Source: Arthrobacter sp. S39
Lineage (GTDB): Bacteria > Actinomycetota > Actinomycetes > Actinomycetales > Micrococcaceae
Length of the DNA stretch: 64,000 bases
Direction: 5' to 3'
NCBI RefSeq assembly: GCF_004320525.1
Contig: NZ_SIHX01000002.1
Location: 186,001 to 250,000 of the forward strand
Position 1 is the first letter of the stretch, and each line of letters begins with the position of its first letter. A program made the translations under genes and the position numbers. The notes under the pieces were generated by a model. That model did no database searches. It was not told where the DNA came from and worked only from the letters and a program-made list of their open reading frames with translations. This document shows, in pieces, positions 9,436 through 17,370 of the stretch.

Positions 9436-9505
9436 TGGGGCACTTTGGGCAACAAAACCCTGGGAGCAGGCCGAAACCGCGGCGTGTCCGTGTCAAAGTG
9501 CCCCA
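9436..9505. repeat. 12-bp perfect inverted repeat between convergent genes
   Basis: TGGGGCACTTTG (9436-9447) and CAAAGTGCCCCA (9494-9505) pair perfectly across a 46-nt spacer. They lie between the stop of the universal stress protein gene and the stop of the TetR gene on the other strand. The arrangement fits a bidirectional terminator or a dispersed intergenic repeat; the long spacer makes a simple intrinsic terminator less likely. Confidence 0.5.
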
Positions 9506-9534
9506 GTTCGGCGCGGCCCACCCTTCAAGAGCCG

Positions 9535-10254
9535 TCAGCGCCGCAGCGCCCCGAGCCCGGTGATGAGGGCCTCAAGCCCCAGGCCGAAGGCCACGTCCGC
9601 CGGACGCTCGTCACCCCGCGCCGCCAGGCTCCGCACGGCCGCCGTGAAGTGCGGGGTGGCACCGGCCATGCTGCCGGCGTCGAAAATATCCGCGGGCGCC
9701 GTGACGTCGTAGGCCGAACCGAAGATGAACGATTCCAGGGCCACGATCGCCGACACTATCCGTTCCTCCGGGAGGCCCGCCGCCAGGAAACCGCCGCTCA
9801 CGGTCTCGTACATGGCCAGCGTCTGTGGCGCATCCGTCACGGGCAGGACTGCGATGACCGGAATGAGCGGCGTGTGCTGGGCAAAAACGTCCCGGTAGCT
9901 CCAGGCCCACGTCCGCACGGCATCCTCCCAGGACCCCGCTCCGAATCCCGAAACGTCCACCAGCGCCGCGAGGTGGTCCTCCACCAGCAGCAGGACATCC
10001 CGTTTGGAGGCCACATGGTTGTAAAGGGCCGACGGCGCCACGTCCAGCTGGCGTGCCAGGGCAGCCATCGTGAGGCCGTCGTAGCCCTTCCTGCCGATGA
10101 GTTCCAGGGCTGCGGCCGTGATTCCTGCCTGGTCCAGCAGGGCCGCAGAGGGGCGGCCCGCCCGGCGTCGAACGCTTTTTGACGCGCCTGCGGAGTCGGC
10201 GCTGCTGGTGCCGGCCGTTCCGGCGGTGGTTCCTGGGGCGGCGGCTGCCGGCAT
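9535..10254 (-). CDS. TetR-family transcriptional regulator
   Basis: 239 residues. A Ser/Ala-rich tail of about 30 residues precedes the TetR HTH (GRPSAALLDQAGITAAALEL, GLTMAALARQLDVAPSALYN and HVASKRDVLLLVEDHL at about 32-95), followed by a helical C-terminal ligand/dimerisation domain of the TetR_C type. GAAAGG lies eight bases before the ATG at 10254. It is divergent from the flavin amine oxidase gene, and two perfect palindromes lie between them, so repression of the oxidase and of itself is likely. The ligand is unknown; an amine substrate of the oxidase is the obvious candidate. Confidence 0.9.
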   Translation of the reverse strand: MPAAAAPGTTAGTAGTSSADSAGASKSVRRRAGRPSAALLDQAGITAAALELIGRKGYDGLTMAALARQLDVAPSALYNHVASKRDVLLLVEDHLAALVDVSGFGAGSWEDAVRTWAWSYRDVFAQHTPLIPVIAVLPVTDAPQTLAMYETVSGGFLAAGLPEERIVSAIVALESFIFGSAYDVTAPADIFDAGSMAGATPHFTAAVRSLAARGDERPADVAFGLGLEALITGLGALRR

Positions 10255-10336
10255 GGTGCGGGCCTTTCGTGGGGGTTCCCCAGCATTATTCCATCCGCCT
10301 CTTCCGGAGCCGCGGACAAACCGCTATAGTTCTTAT

Positions 10337-10370
10337 AAATGAATGCCATTCATTTAGTGATGCGCATCAC
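10337..10370 (+). promoter_or_regulatory. Tandem palindromes, probable TetR operators
   Basis: AAATGAATGCCATTCATTT (10337-10355) is a perfect 9-1-9 palindrome. GTGATGCGCATCAC (10357-10370) is a perfect 14-bp palindrome one base further on. A -10-like TATAGT ends at 10330, so both sites lie at or just after the presumed transcription start of the amine oxidase gene, the usual position for TetR repression. Confidence 0.6.
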
Positions 10371-10394
10371 CCGCGCAGCCACAGAGAGGACATC

Positions 10395-11786
10395 ATGCTG
10401 AACCTAAACCGCGACGTTGTGGTCGTGGGAGCGGGACCCTCCGGGTTGACCGCCGCCCGTGAACTGACAAAAGCCGGCCTGAGCGTGGCCGTGCTGGAAG
10501 CCCGCGACCGCGTGGGCGGCCGGACCTGGACGGACACCGTTGACGGGGCCGTGCTGGAGATCGGCGGCCAGTGGGTCTCGCCGGACCAGACAGTCCTCCT
10601 GGACCTGCTGGACGAACTGGGCCTGAAAACCTACTCCCGCTACCGCGACGGCGAGTCCGTCTACATCGGCGCCGACGGCAAACCCGTGCGCTACACCGGC
10701 GACTCCTTCCCGGTGGACCCGGCCACCGCCGTCGAAATGGACAAGCTCATTGCCCTGCTGGACGGCCTGGCTGCCGAAATCGGTGCCACCGAGCCTTGGG
10801 CGCACCCGAAGGCCCGCGAACTGGACACCATTTCCTTCCACCACTGGCTGCGCGCCAACTCCGACAACGAGGAGGCCTGCAACAACATTGGCCTGTTCAT
10901 CGCCGGCGGCATGCTCACCAAGCCCGCGCACGCGTTCTCAACACTGCAGGCCGTGCTCATGGCCGCCTCCGCCGGGTCGTTCACACACCTCACCGACGAG
11001 GACTTCATCCTGGACAAGCGTGTGGTGGGCGGGATGCAGCAGGTCTCCCTGCTACAGGCGCAGGAGCTGGGTGACGACGTCGTCCTTAACAGTCCCGTAC
11101 GCACCATCAACTGGACGGAACTCGGCGACGGCGGCCACCGCGTGACCGTCGTGTCCGAGCGGGCCACCGTGAACGCACGGTTCGTGATCATGGCCGTGCC
11201 GCCCAACCTGTACTCGCGCGTGTCCTTTAACCCGCCACTGCCGCGCCGCCAGCACCAGATGCACCAGCACCAGTCGCTGGGCCTGGTCATCAAGGTCCAC
11301 GCCGTCTACAGCACGCCCTTCTGGCGCGAAGACGGCCTGTCCGGCACGGGCTTCGGCGCCGGCTCGCTGGTCCAGGAGGTCTACGACAACACCAACCACG
11401 GCGATACCCGCGGAACGCTGGTGGGCTTCATTTCCGATGAAAAGGCCGACGCCGTCTTCGAGCTGGGTGCCGACGAGCGAAAGCGCGTGGTGCTGGAGTC
11501 GATCGCCGGGTTCCTGGGGGACAAGGCGCTGGCGCCCGAGGTGTACTACGAATCGGACTGGGGCTCGGAGGAATGGACCCGGGGTGCCTACGCCTCCAGC
11601 TACGACCTGGGCGGGCTCCACCGCTACGGGAAGGACCAGCACGCCCCGGTTGGCCCCATCTACTGGTGCTCGTCGGACCTCGCCGCCGAAGGCTACCAGC
11701 ATGTGGAGGGCGCCATCCGGATGGGCCGGCTGACCGCAGCCCGCATCGCCGAAGTGGCCCGCGTGGCCGAGCCCGCAGGGGTGTAG
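10395..11786 (+). CDS. Flavin-dependent monoamine/putrescine oxidase family protein
   Basis: FAD amine oxidase of the MAO/PuuB-like family, 463 residues. It oxidatively deaminates a primary or secondary amine to an aldehyde, releasing ammonia and H2O2. The dinucleotide-binding VVVVGAGPSGLTAARELTKAG is at about residues 8-28, followed by VLEARDRVGGRTWT and the second FAD contact IGGQWVSPDQ. The C-terminal WCSSDLAAEGYQHVEGAIRMG is the usual flavin-contacting GYxxGA-type segment. The start is the ATG at 10395 with GAGAGGA upstream; longer in-frame extensions overlap the TetR promoter region and were rejected. Substrate is not determined by sequence. Confidence 0.88.
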   Translation: MLNLNRDVVVVGAGPSGLTAARELTKAGLSVAVLEARDRVGGRTWTDTVDGAVLEIGGQWVSPDQTVLLDLLDELGLKTYSRYRDGESVYIGADGKPVRYTGDSFPVDPATAVEMDKLIALLDGLAAEIGATEPWAHPKARELDTISFHHWLRANSDNEEACNNIGLFIAGGMLTKPAHAFSTLQAVLMAASAGSFTHLTDEDFILDKRVVGGMQQVSLLQAQELGDDVVLNSPVRTINWTELGDGGHRVTVVSERATVNARFVIMAVPPNLYSRVSFNPPLPRRQHQMHQHQSLGLVIKVHAVYSTPFWREDGLSGTGFGAGSLVQEVYDNTNHGDTRGTLVGFISDEKADAVFELGADERKRVVLESIAGFLGDKALAPEVYYESDWGSEEWTRGAYASSYDLGGLHRYGKDQHAPVGPIYWCSSDLAAEGYQHVEGAIRMGRLTAARIAEVARVAEPAGV

Positions 11787-11819
11787 CCGGGCGGCTCCGG
11801 CGAAGCGTCCGCTGGAAAA

Positions 11820-11831
11820 TAAGCATACTTA
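11820..11831 (+). promoter_or_regulatory. MarR-type operator upstream of the PPOX-fold gene
   Basis: TAAGCATACTTA (11820-11831) followed by CCAATAGGC. The same core, TAAGCATACTTG followed by CAATAGGC, occurs at 21221 in front of a MarR gene, where a second perfect copy TAAGCATGCTTA also lies. The match suggests that the MarR protein controls this gene too. Confidence 0.5.
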
Positions 11832-11886
11832 CCAATAGGCTGGCGCGGGGGGGAACTTCCCCTTTTGACCAGAATGAGGTGAGGGC

Positions 11887-12369
11887 ATGACTGACTCTGA
11901 GAGCATCAGCAAAGTTACGGACATCATCAACGATTCCCGGATCGGGATGTTGACCACCATCAACGAAGAAGGTGCCCTGGTCAGCCGGCCGTTGGCCGTC
12001 CAGGACGTGTTGGACGACGGCGACATGTGGTTCTTCACCGGCCTCGGCACCTCTCAGGTGGCCCATGTCCGGGCTGATCCGCGCGTGAATGTCTCATTTG
12101 GTAATCGCACCGAATGGGTTTCCGTGGCCGGAACCGCCGAAGTGGTCACCGACCGAGCCAAGATTCACGAAATGTGGAACCAGGTTGTTGAGGCGTGGTT
12201 CCCGGACGGGCCCGACACCCCCGAGGTGTGCCTGCTCCGGGTGGACTCGGACTCCGCCGAATACTGGACCAGCCCCGGCGGGACGGCCGCCACGGTCCTG
12301 CAGTGGGTGAAGTCCAAGGTCACCCACAGCCGGATGAGCGTGGGCGAAAGTGGCACCGTAGAGCTGTAA
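11887..12369 (+). CDS. Pyridoxamine 5'-phosphate oxidase-fold (general stress FMN-binding) protein
   Basis: 160-residue split-barrel flavin-binding protein of the general-stress-protein-26 type. IGMLTTINEEGALVSRPLAVQ is the family's N-terminal strand pair, WFFTGLGTSQVAHV and FGNRTEWVSVAGTAEVV follow, and EYWTSPGG closes the fold. Such proteins bind FMN, F420 or haem and act in stress or detoxification; the exact role is unknown. GAGGTGAGGG precedes the ATG. An operator-like palindrome 55 bp upstream links it to the MarR gene at 21331. A terminator follows directly. Confidence 0.85.
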   Translation: MTDSESISKVTDIINDSRIGMLTTINEEGALVSRPLAVQDVLDDGDMWFFTGLGTSQVAHVRADPRVNVSFGNRTEWVSVAGTAEVVTDRAKIHEMWNQVVEAWFPDGPDTPEVCLLRVDSDSAEYWTSPGGTAATVLQWVKSKVTHSRMSVGESGTVEL

Positions 12370-12377
12370 GAAAAGGT

Positions 12378-12408
12378 GCGGGCTGGCCGTAATTAGCGGT
12401 CAGCCCGC
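12378..12408 (+). terminator. Intrinsic terminator after the PPOX-fold gene
   Basis: GCGGGCTGGCCG (12378-12389) pairs with CGGTCAGCCCGC (12397-12408) around a 7-nt loop, with one G-T pair, followed by CCTTGTTGG. It begins nine bases after the stop codon. Confidence 0.7.
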
Positions 12409-12432
12409 CCTTGTTGGCGCTAACATCCCGTG

Positions 12433-12460
12433 TAGGATAGTATCGAGAACTTTCTGAAAC
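12433..12460 (+). promoter_or_regulatory. Putative -10 and operator before the BNR-repeat gene
   Basis: A -10-like TAGGAT (12433-12438) is followed by GAGAACTTTCTGAAAC (12445-12460). A similar GAGAAACTTTACGAAATCC is present on the minus strand at 28363-28345, before the alditol oxidase gene. The shared half-sites suggest a common repressor, but two examples are weak evidence. Confidence 0.3.
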
Positions 12461-12488
12461 GATGCTTCCCACACGGCGAGGAACTCCA

Positions 12489-13802
12489 ATGACGTACGCT
12501 CCTGTCCTGCTTAACAACAACGGCGCCTGGTGCTGGTTTCAGGACGAACGGGCGCTGGTGGATCCGGCGAACAACACGCTCCTGGTGGGATCGGTCGCCG
12601 CGCCTGAGGGGCCCGGCGGCGAAAGCCGCGGCGGAAACATCGAGGTGGCGGTCCTGGACCTTGCCACGGGTGAAAGCAAGGTCCACGTCCTCCATGAGCA
12701 GCTCGAATCGGATGACCACAACGCGCCGGCCCTGCTGATCCGGCCGGACGGCCGCTACCTGGCGATGTATGCGAAACACAAAACGGACAACTACTCGCGC
12801 TGGCGCGTCTCGGTCCGGCCGCATGACGCCAGCGAGTGGGAGGCGGAGCAGGTCTTCGACTGGACCGAACTCGCGGACGGCCGCGGCGCCACCTATTCCA
12901 ACCTGCACCGCCTCGCCGCTGAGTCGCGGACCTACAACTTCGTCCGTGCCATCAACGATGACCCCACCCTGATGGTTTCCGACGACGACGGCAGCACCTG
13001 GAGTTACGGGGGCAAGCTCTTCACCCGGCCCAAGGTGGGCTACGTCAACGGCTACACCCGGTACAGCTCCAACGGCACGGACCGGATCGACCTGATCACC
13101 ACGGACCACCACCCCCGCGATTTCAACAACAGCATCTACCACGGCTACGTCCAGGGGGACGCGCTCCATGATGCGGCCGGCCAGGTCATCAGCAAGCCCG
13201 TGATCGGGTCCGCCGGAGTCAGCCAGGTTGGGCTGACCACCATTTTCGCGGCCGGTACCGAGCTCGACGGCGACGTCCTCACCCACGGCTGGACCGCCGA
13301 CCTGCGGCGGCAGGGAACCCAGCTCGCCGCGATCATCACCTGCCGGGCCAACGACGTCACCGGTGTCCTTAAGCGGGTCCAGCAGCTCGACGTCGACGAT
13401 CACCGCCTGCTGTACGCGCGCTTTGACGGCTCGGCCTGGACCCTGCACCCGCTCGCAGTCGCCGGCCCCGGTTACCTGCCGCACGAGCAGGACTACACGG
13501 GCCTGGGGGCCGTGGATCCATACGATCTTGACCACGTCTACATCTCGGCCCCGGTGGATCCGCGCTCCGGCCAGCCGACGGAGCACTACGAGATCTATTC
13601 CGGACGGACGGCTGACGGCGGCGCAAGCTGGGCCTGGGAGGCCGTCACCGCGGATTCGGCCGTGGACAACCTGCGGCCCATGGTGGTTCCCGGCGACGCC
13701 GGCGTGCACGCCCTCTGCTGGTTCCGCGGCTCGATGCGGTCATCGCAGGCGTATGAAACGGAGATTGTCGCCGTCGTCAGGGAGAACGTGGCTGCCGGGT
13801 AG
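12489..13802 (+). CDS. BNR-4 repeat protein, probable glycan-active beta-propeller
   Basis: 437 residues without a signal peptide, so probably cytoplasmic. It resembles BNR-4 (Asp-box) beta-propeller proteins, some of which are polysaccharide lyases or are linked to pectin and ulvan breakdown. The N-terminal WCWFQDERALVD, TLLVGSV and SDDDGSTWSYGGKLF (an Asp-box-like S-x-D-x-G-x-T-W) support the fold; a second one is GRTADGGASWAWE near the end. GCGAGGA stands before the ATG at 12489; an upstream in-frame start at 12462 lacks a binding site. It is a single-gene unit. The enzymatic activity cannot be called from sequence. Confidence 0.75.
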   Translation: MTYAPVLLNNNGAWCWFQDERALVDPANNTLLVGSVAAPEGPGGESRGGNIEVAVLDLATGESKVHVLHEQLESDDHNAPALLIRPDGRYLAMYAKHKTDNYSRWRVSVRPHDASEWEAEQVFDWTELADGRGATYSNLHRLAAESRTYNFVRAINDDPTLMVSDDDGSTWSYGGKLFTRPKVGYVNGYTRYSSNGTDRIDLITTDHHPRDFNNSIYHGYVQGDALHDAAGQVISKPVIGSAGVSQVGLTTIFAAGTELDGDVLTHGWTADLRRQGTQLAAIITCRANDVTGVLKRVQQLDVDDHRLLYARFDGSAWTLHPLAVAGPGYLPHEQDYTGLGAVDPYDLDHVYISAPVDPRSGQPTEHYEIYSGRTADGGASWAWEAVTADSAVDNLRPMVVPGDAGVHALCWFRGSMRSSQAYETEIVAVVRENVAAG

Positions 13803-13818
13803 CAGGCGGATGGCCGCC

Positions 13819-13854
13819 CGCTGACCGGAACCGGCTATTTGCCGGCGGTCAGCG
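13819..13854. terminator. Hairpin between convergent genes
   Basis: CGCTGACCG (13819-13827) pairs with CGGTCAGCG (13846-13854). It overlaps the 3' end of the minus-strand gene and lies 17 bp after the BNR gene, so it could serve both. Confidence 0.45.
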
Positions 13855-14437
13855 CGGCGCGGACGGCCGGCAACAGGACGTCATTCCTGCCCCACGCGGG
13901 GTCCAGGATCTCCACGTACCAGGAGTCGGCGAGCAGCAACGCGAGGCTGTCGTTGGTTTCCTCGGCCCAGTCGCGGATCTGGTCCTCGGTAACCGGGTTC
14001 TCGCTGGAGCCCAGGACGGTGACCACCTCGCCGCCGTCGAGCGTTACCGGGATTGACGCGCTGCTGGCCTCCCCGGGGGCGTGGGCCACGGTGACGAGTT
14101 CGGACCGGGTGGACAGGGCCAGGAGGCCGGCGGCCGTTTCGGCGCTGCAGAATCCTGTGACGTACTGGCGCTGGGCGGTGCCGTCGGCCTGGAGGCCGGG
14201 CTGGGATTCCTTGGTGAAGAGGCCGCTCCTGTTGAGGGCGGCCAGTTCGACGGCGATGGGTTCCGTTTCGTCGTCGTAGCGGGCAGTGAAGGTGGCCGGC
14301 TGGTACTCGCTGTTGCCTTCGAGCCAACGGGCCGTCAGTTCCCCGGCGGCGTCGAGGGTGGTGGCCTGCCGCCAGGCACCCTTGTCCTCCAGGTTCCTGC
14401 CGAACTGATCACGGACTTCCGCTTGTGTGGGTTCCAT
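13835..14437 (-). CDS. Uncharacterised protein, DUF6919-like
   Basis: 200-residue soluble protein. The stretch WRQATTLDAAGELTARWLEG, followed by AALNRSGLFTKESQPGL and a Cys-containing VTGFCSAETA, resembles a family common in Streptomyces that I recall as DUF6919; I could not check this. No function is known for that family. There is no signal peptide or membrane segment. It stands alone, convergent with the BNR gene and followed upstream by an intergenic terminator of the TM2 gene. The ATG at 14437 is the only good start. Confidence 0.65.
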   Translation of the reverse strand: MEPTQAEVRDQFGRNLEDKGAWRQATTLDAAGELTARWLEGNSEYQPATFTARYDDETEPIAVELAALNRSGLFTKESQPGLQADGTAQRQYVTGFCSAETAAGLLALSTRSELVTVAHAPGEASSASIPVTLDGGEVVTVLGSSENPVTEDQIRDWAEETNDSLALLLADSWYVEILDPAWGRNDVLLPAVRAALTAGK

Positions 14438-14521
14438 CCTCGGATGCTACCGGCGTTCTGTCGCGGCACTCCAGTGACAGCGACACAGCACTTAACCTCC
14501 GGCTGTCCGGCAGTGCATCAA

Positions 14522-14556
14522 AAAACCCGCGGCCCGGAATGGGAGCCGCGGGTTTT
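14522..14556 (-). terminator. Intrinsic terminator after the TM2-domain gene
   Basis: AAAACCCGCGGC (14522-14533) and GCCGCGGGTTTT (14545-14556) form a perfect 12-bp stem with an 11-nt loop. On the minus strand the stem runs into a six-T tract. It starts 20 bp beyond the stop of the TM2 gene. Confidence 0.88.
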
Positions 14557-14576
14557 GATACGCATGGATCGGGCTA

Positions 14577-15545
14577 TTAACCGACCGGCGGCGTCAGGGT
14601 AAAGGTGGCTGCCTTGTCGCCGAAGTCGTCGCTGATGTTGATGGTGGTCGGTCCATTCTTGATGTCGAACGCAACGACGCCGCTGTGGACCTGTCCCGCC
14701 GTGCTGTCTTCGGCCTGCAGGCCCCCGGTCTCCAGATAGATACCCTCGCCTTCCTTGCCGTCTGCATCGTAGGCCTCGAAGTTTGCGGGGTTCGGGAAAC
14801 TGGTTCCGGTCAGGGTCTCCCACGAGACCTCCACCAGCAGGAATCCACCGTTGTTCGGCTTCATGTAGGACATGGTGGGAATCTCAGCCACGTAGAGGGA
14901 GTCGACGACGGTGACCTTCACCGTGTTGCCCCCGAATACGGTGATGTCGAAGGCGTTCGCATCAGTGCCGGCTCCCTCGGACGGAGCAGGCGCCGCCTTG
15001 GTAGCCGCGGTGTCCTCTGCGGCGGCCGACTGGCTGGTCGACTTCTGAAGTTCGTTCACCACGGCGGCAGTGGAGGCAATGGACGCCAGCGTGACCACGG
15101 TTCCCACCACCATGCCGAGGACCCAGACGACGCCGGTGATGATCCAGGCCTTCACCTTGTGCTCCGGGTAGCCTTCCAGCGGACGGCCGTCCTTGTCCCT
15201 GGTGTTGCCGGTCAGGGTGATGATCAGGTCCACGATGGACCAGATGCCGAGTCCGCCGGCGGTCAGCAGCTTGGCGATGCCGGTGCCGATCTTGCCCAGG
15301 TAGAAGCGGTCCACACCCAGGTTGCCCAGGAGCAGGGATAGGAGCCACGTGGTGAGGAAGGACTTTCCCGGACCCGTGGCGTACGGAACGTGTCCATAAG
15401 GGCCCTGGTCGGGCCCCGGCTGGTATCCGCCTGGCTGTCCGCCCTGGTAGTACTGGCTTCCGAGGCTGGAGGGTGCATTCGGGATGGGCGGAGCTCCCGC
15501 ACCGGCGTCATTCTGGGGCGGGTGAGGGTAGCTGGGGTGACTCAT
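14577..15545 (-). CDS. TM2-domain membrane protein with DUF4352-like extracellular domain
   Basis: 322 residues. A Pro/Gly/Tyr/Gln-rich cytoplasmic tail (about 1-55) is followed by a TM2 domain (FLTTWLLSLLLGNLGVDRFYLGKIG, then a Gly-rich second helix with DLIITLTGN), a third transmembrane segment (WIITGVVWVLGMVVGTVVTL), a Ser/Ala-rich linker and a beta-rich DUF4352-like domain of about 115 residues. The GVDRFYLGK motif between the two helices is the TM2 signature. The ATG at 15545 has CCAGGA upstream and is preferred to the GTG at 15584. Function is unknown; the C-terminal domain should face outside. Confidence 0.82.
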   Translation of the reverse strand: MSHPSYPHPPQNDAGAGAPPIPNAPSSLGSQYYQGGQPGGYQPGPDQGPYGHVPYATGPGKSFLTTWLLSLLLGNLGVDRFYLGKIGTGIAKLLTAGGLGIWSIVDLIITLTGNTRDKDGRPLEGYPEHKVKAWIITGVVWVLGMVVGTVVTLASIASTAAVVNELQKSTSQSAAAEDTAATKAAPAPSEGAGTDANAFDITVFGGNTVKVTVVDSLYVAEIPTMSYMKPNNGGFLLVEVSWETLTGTSFPNPANFEAYDADGKEGEGIYLETGGLQAEDSTAGQVHSGVVAFDIKNGPTTINISDDFGDKAATFTLTPPVG

Positions 15546-15689
15546 GGTTCCTGGATCCTGTTTCTGTTGGCCGACGGCGCTCACAGCACGGGGGATCCAT
15601 GATCGGCTGCCCCCAGTACCGATGATGCTTCAAAGAGTCTAGACGACGGTTGGGCGCAAGGGGCCCCGAAGTCCCGCGGGCTTCTTCGG

Positions 15690-16274
15690 CTAGGCAGGCT
15701 TGGGCCGCGCGCGTACGTGCATCCGCTCGCCCTGCTGTCCAAACAGGCTGATGAACTCAACGGGCCTGCCGTCGGCGCTGGCGAACCAGTGCGGTGTGTG
15801 GGTGTCGAATTCCGCTGCTTCGCCGGGGCGAAGTTCAAAGTCCTTGTCGCCCAGCACCAGGCGCAGCCGTCCGTTGAGGATGTAGAGCCATTCGTAGCCT
15901 TCGTGAACGCGGGGGTCGGGCTCGGCCCCGCGGCTATCGCCGTCGAGCACCATCTTGAAAGCCTGCAGGCCGCCTGGGCGGCGGGTGAGGGGAACGGCTG
16001 TCATGCCGGCGTGGGTGATGGGCCGGAGGTGGATCCTCGGATCCCCGGTGGGCGGGGCGCCGACCAGATCATCGAGGGGAACGCCGTACAACCTCGCGAG
16101 GGGCAGCAGGATTTCGAGGTTTGGCCTGCGCTGGCCGGATTCCAGGCGGGACAGGGTGCTCACCGATACGCCGGATGAGGAGGAGACCTCTCCGAGGGTG
16201 AGGTTCCGTTCAGTGCGGAGGGCCCGAAGCCGGGGACCGACCGCACCGAGAACGTCGTCAAGTTCAGTTGGCAT
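15690..16274 (-). CDS. XRE-family regulator with C-terminal cupin domain
   Basis: 194 residues. The HTH_3 domain (about 10-65: VGPRLRALRTERNLTLGEVS, SSSGVSVSTLSRLESGQRRP) is followed by a single cupin_2 domain (HEGYEWLYILNGRLRLVLGD, ELRPGEAAEFDTHTPHWF). Regulators of this type sense small ligands with the cupin. The ATG at 16274 has GGCGGA right upstream; the longer frame reads through the divergent oxidoreductase promoter and was rejected. It is divergent from the TrxR-like/methyltransferase pair, and an inverted repeat next to its start is the likely operator. Confidence 0.88.
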   Translation of the reverse strand: MPTELDDVLGAVGPRLRALRTERNLTLGEVSSSSGVSVSTLSRLESGQRRPNLEILLPLARLYGVPLDDLVGAPPTGDPRIHLRPITHAGMTAVPLTRRPGGLQAFKMVLDGDSRGAEPDPRVHEGYEWLYILNGRLRLVLGDKDFELRPGEAAEFDTHTPHWFASADGRPVEFISLFGQQGERMHVRARPKPA

Positions 16275-16283
16275 TCCGCCATT

Positions 16284-16310
16284 TTGCCATATTGGCAAGA
16301 ATGTTTGCCA
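16284..16310. promoter_or_regulatory. TTGCCA inverted repeat, probable operator of the XRE-cupin regulator
   Basis: TTGCCATATTGGCAA (16284-16298) is a 6-3-6 inverted repeat. A third half-site, TTTGCCA, follows at 16304-16310. It lies 10 bp before the XRE start and about 90 bp before the divergent oxidoreductase. Confidence 0.55.
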
Positions 16311-16395
16311 GCATTTGTTCCTGCGATGGAAGCTGGTGTCACCGCCCAAAGACGCTGGCGGCGAACTTTCAGGACGCGACGAAGGACGAACTTGT

Positions 16396-17370
16396 ATGGA
16401 CACCACACGGTATGACGTAGTCATTGTTGGCGGCGGTGCGGCGGGACTCAGCGCGGCCACCACTCTGGCCCGGGCGTTGCGCCCGGTGCTGGTCATCGAT
16501 TCCGGAACTCCACGGAACGCACCGGCGGCCGGGGTGCACGGTTATCTTTCGAGGGACGGCATGAGCCCCGGGGAACTCCTGTCCGTCGGTCGCAGCGAAG
16601 TGCACTCCTACGGCGGAACGGTCATTGACGGCGAAGCCGTCTCGGCACGGCGGACATCAGACGGATTCGAGGTGACCCTCGGCGATGGCCGCCGGTTCTC
16701 CGGCAGGCGCCTCCTCGTCACCACAGGCTTAACAGACGGACTGCCTGCCATTGACGGGCTCCGGGAGCAGTGGGGAAAGGGCGCGGTGCACTGCCCTTAC
16801 TGCCACGGCTGGGAAATCCGCGGGCAACGGATCGGAGTGCTGGGCACCGGCCCGCTGTCCGTCCATCAGGCACTGTTGTTCAGGCAGTGGTCCCCTGAGA
16901 TCACCCTCTTCCTCAATGACACCGTGGAACCCACCGACGAGGAGTGGGAAAAGCTCGCGGCCCGGTCCGTGACGGTCGTTGACGGCGCCGTGGCCTCCAT
17001 TGACGCAGTCGATGGTGTCCTCACGGGGCTTACGCTCCGCCAGGGCACCTCCTTCGACGTGCAGGCCCTGGCTGTCGGAACCCGGATGGAGGCCAGATCC
17101 GCGCTTCTGGAATCACTCGGGCTGGAGTCCCAGGTGCACCCGTCGGGCGTCGGGCGCTTTATCGAGACTGATGCCATGGGTGCCACGGCCGTCCCCGGCG
17201 TGTATGCGGCGGGCAACGTCTCAAACCTGATGGCCCAGGTGATCACTGCTGCGGCCGAGGGTGTCATGGCCGGTGCCAGGATCAATGCCGACCTCATCGA
17301 GGAGGAAACCCGTTGGGCGGTTGAAGGGCACTTCGGCCCCTTCTCCACAGTGGAAAGGCAAACAGCTTGA
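16396..17370 (+). CDS. Thioredoxin-reductase-like NAD(P)/FAD-dependent oxidoreductase
   Basis: 324 residues with the TrxB-type architecture. An N-terminal FAD motif (YDVVIVGGGAAGLSAATTLA) and a redox-active-looking CPYC near residue 134 (HCPYCHGWEIRG) are visible, as is the C-terminal FAD contact (GVYAAGNVSN). The NAD(P) motif is degenerate (GVLGTGPLSVHQAL). Family members paired with methyltransferases are widespread in actinobacteria, but the electron acceptor is unknown; no thioredoxin gene is next to it. GAAGGA stands ten bases before the ATG. Its stop overlaps the next gene's TTG start. Confidence 0.87.
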   Translation: MDTTRYDVVIVGGGAAGLSAATTLARALRPVLVIDSGTPRNAPAAGVHGYLSRDGMSPGELLSVGRSEVHSYGGTVIDGEAVSARRTSDGFEVTLGDGRRFSGRRLLVTTGLTDGLPAIDGLREQWGKGAVHCPYCHGWEIRGQRIGVLGTGPLSVHQALLFRQWSPEITLFLNDTVEPTDEEWEKLAARSVTVVDGAVASIDAVDGVLTGLTLRQGTSFDVQALAVGTRMEARSALLESLGLESQVHPSGVGRFIETDAMGATAVPGVYAAGNVSNLMAQVITAAAEGVMAGARINADLIEEETRWAVEGHFGPFSTVERQTA

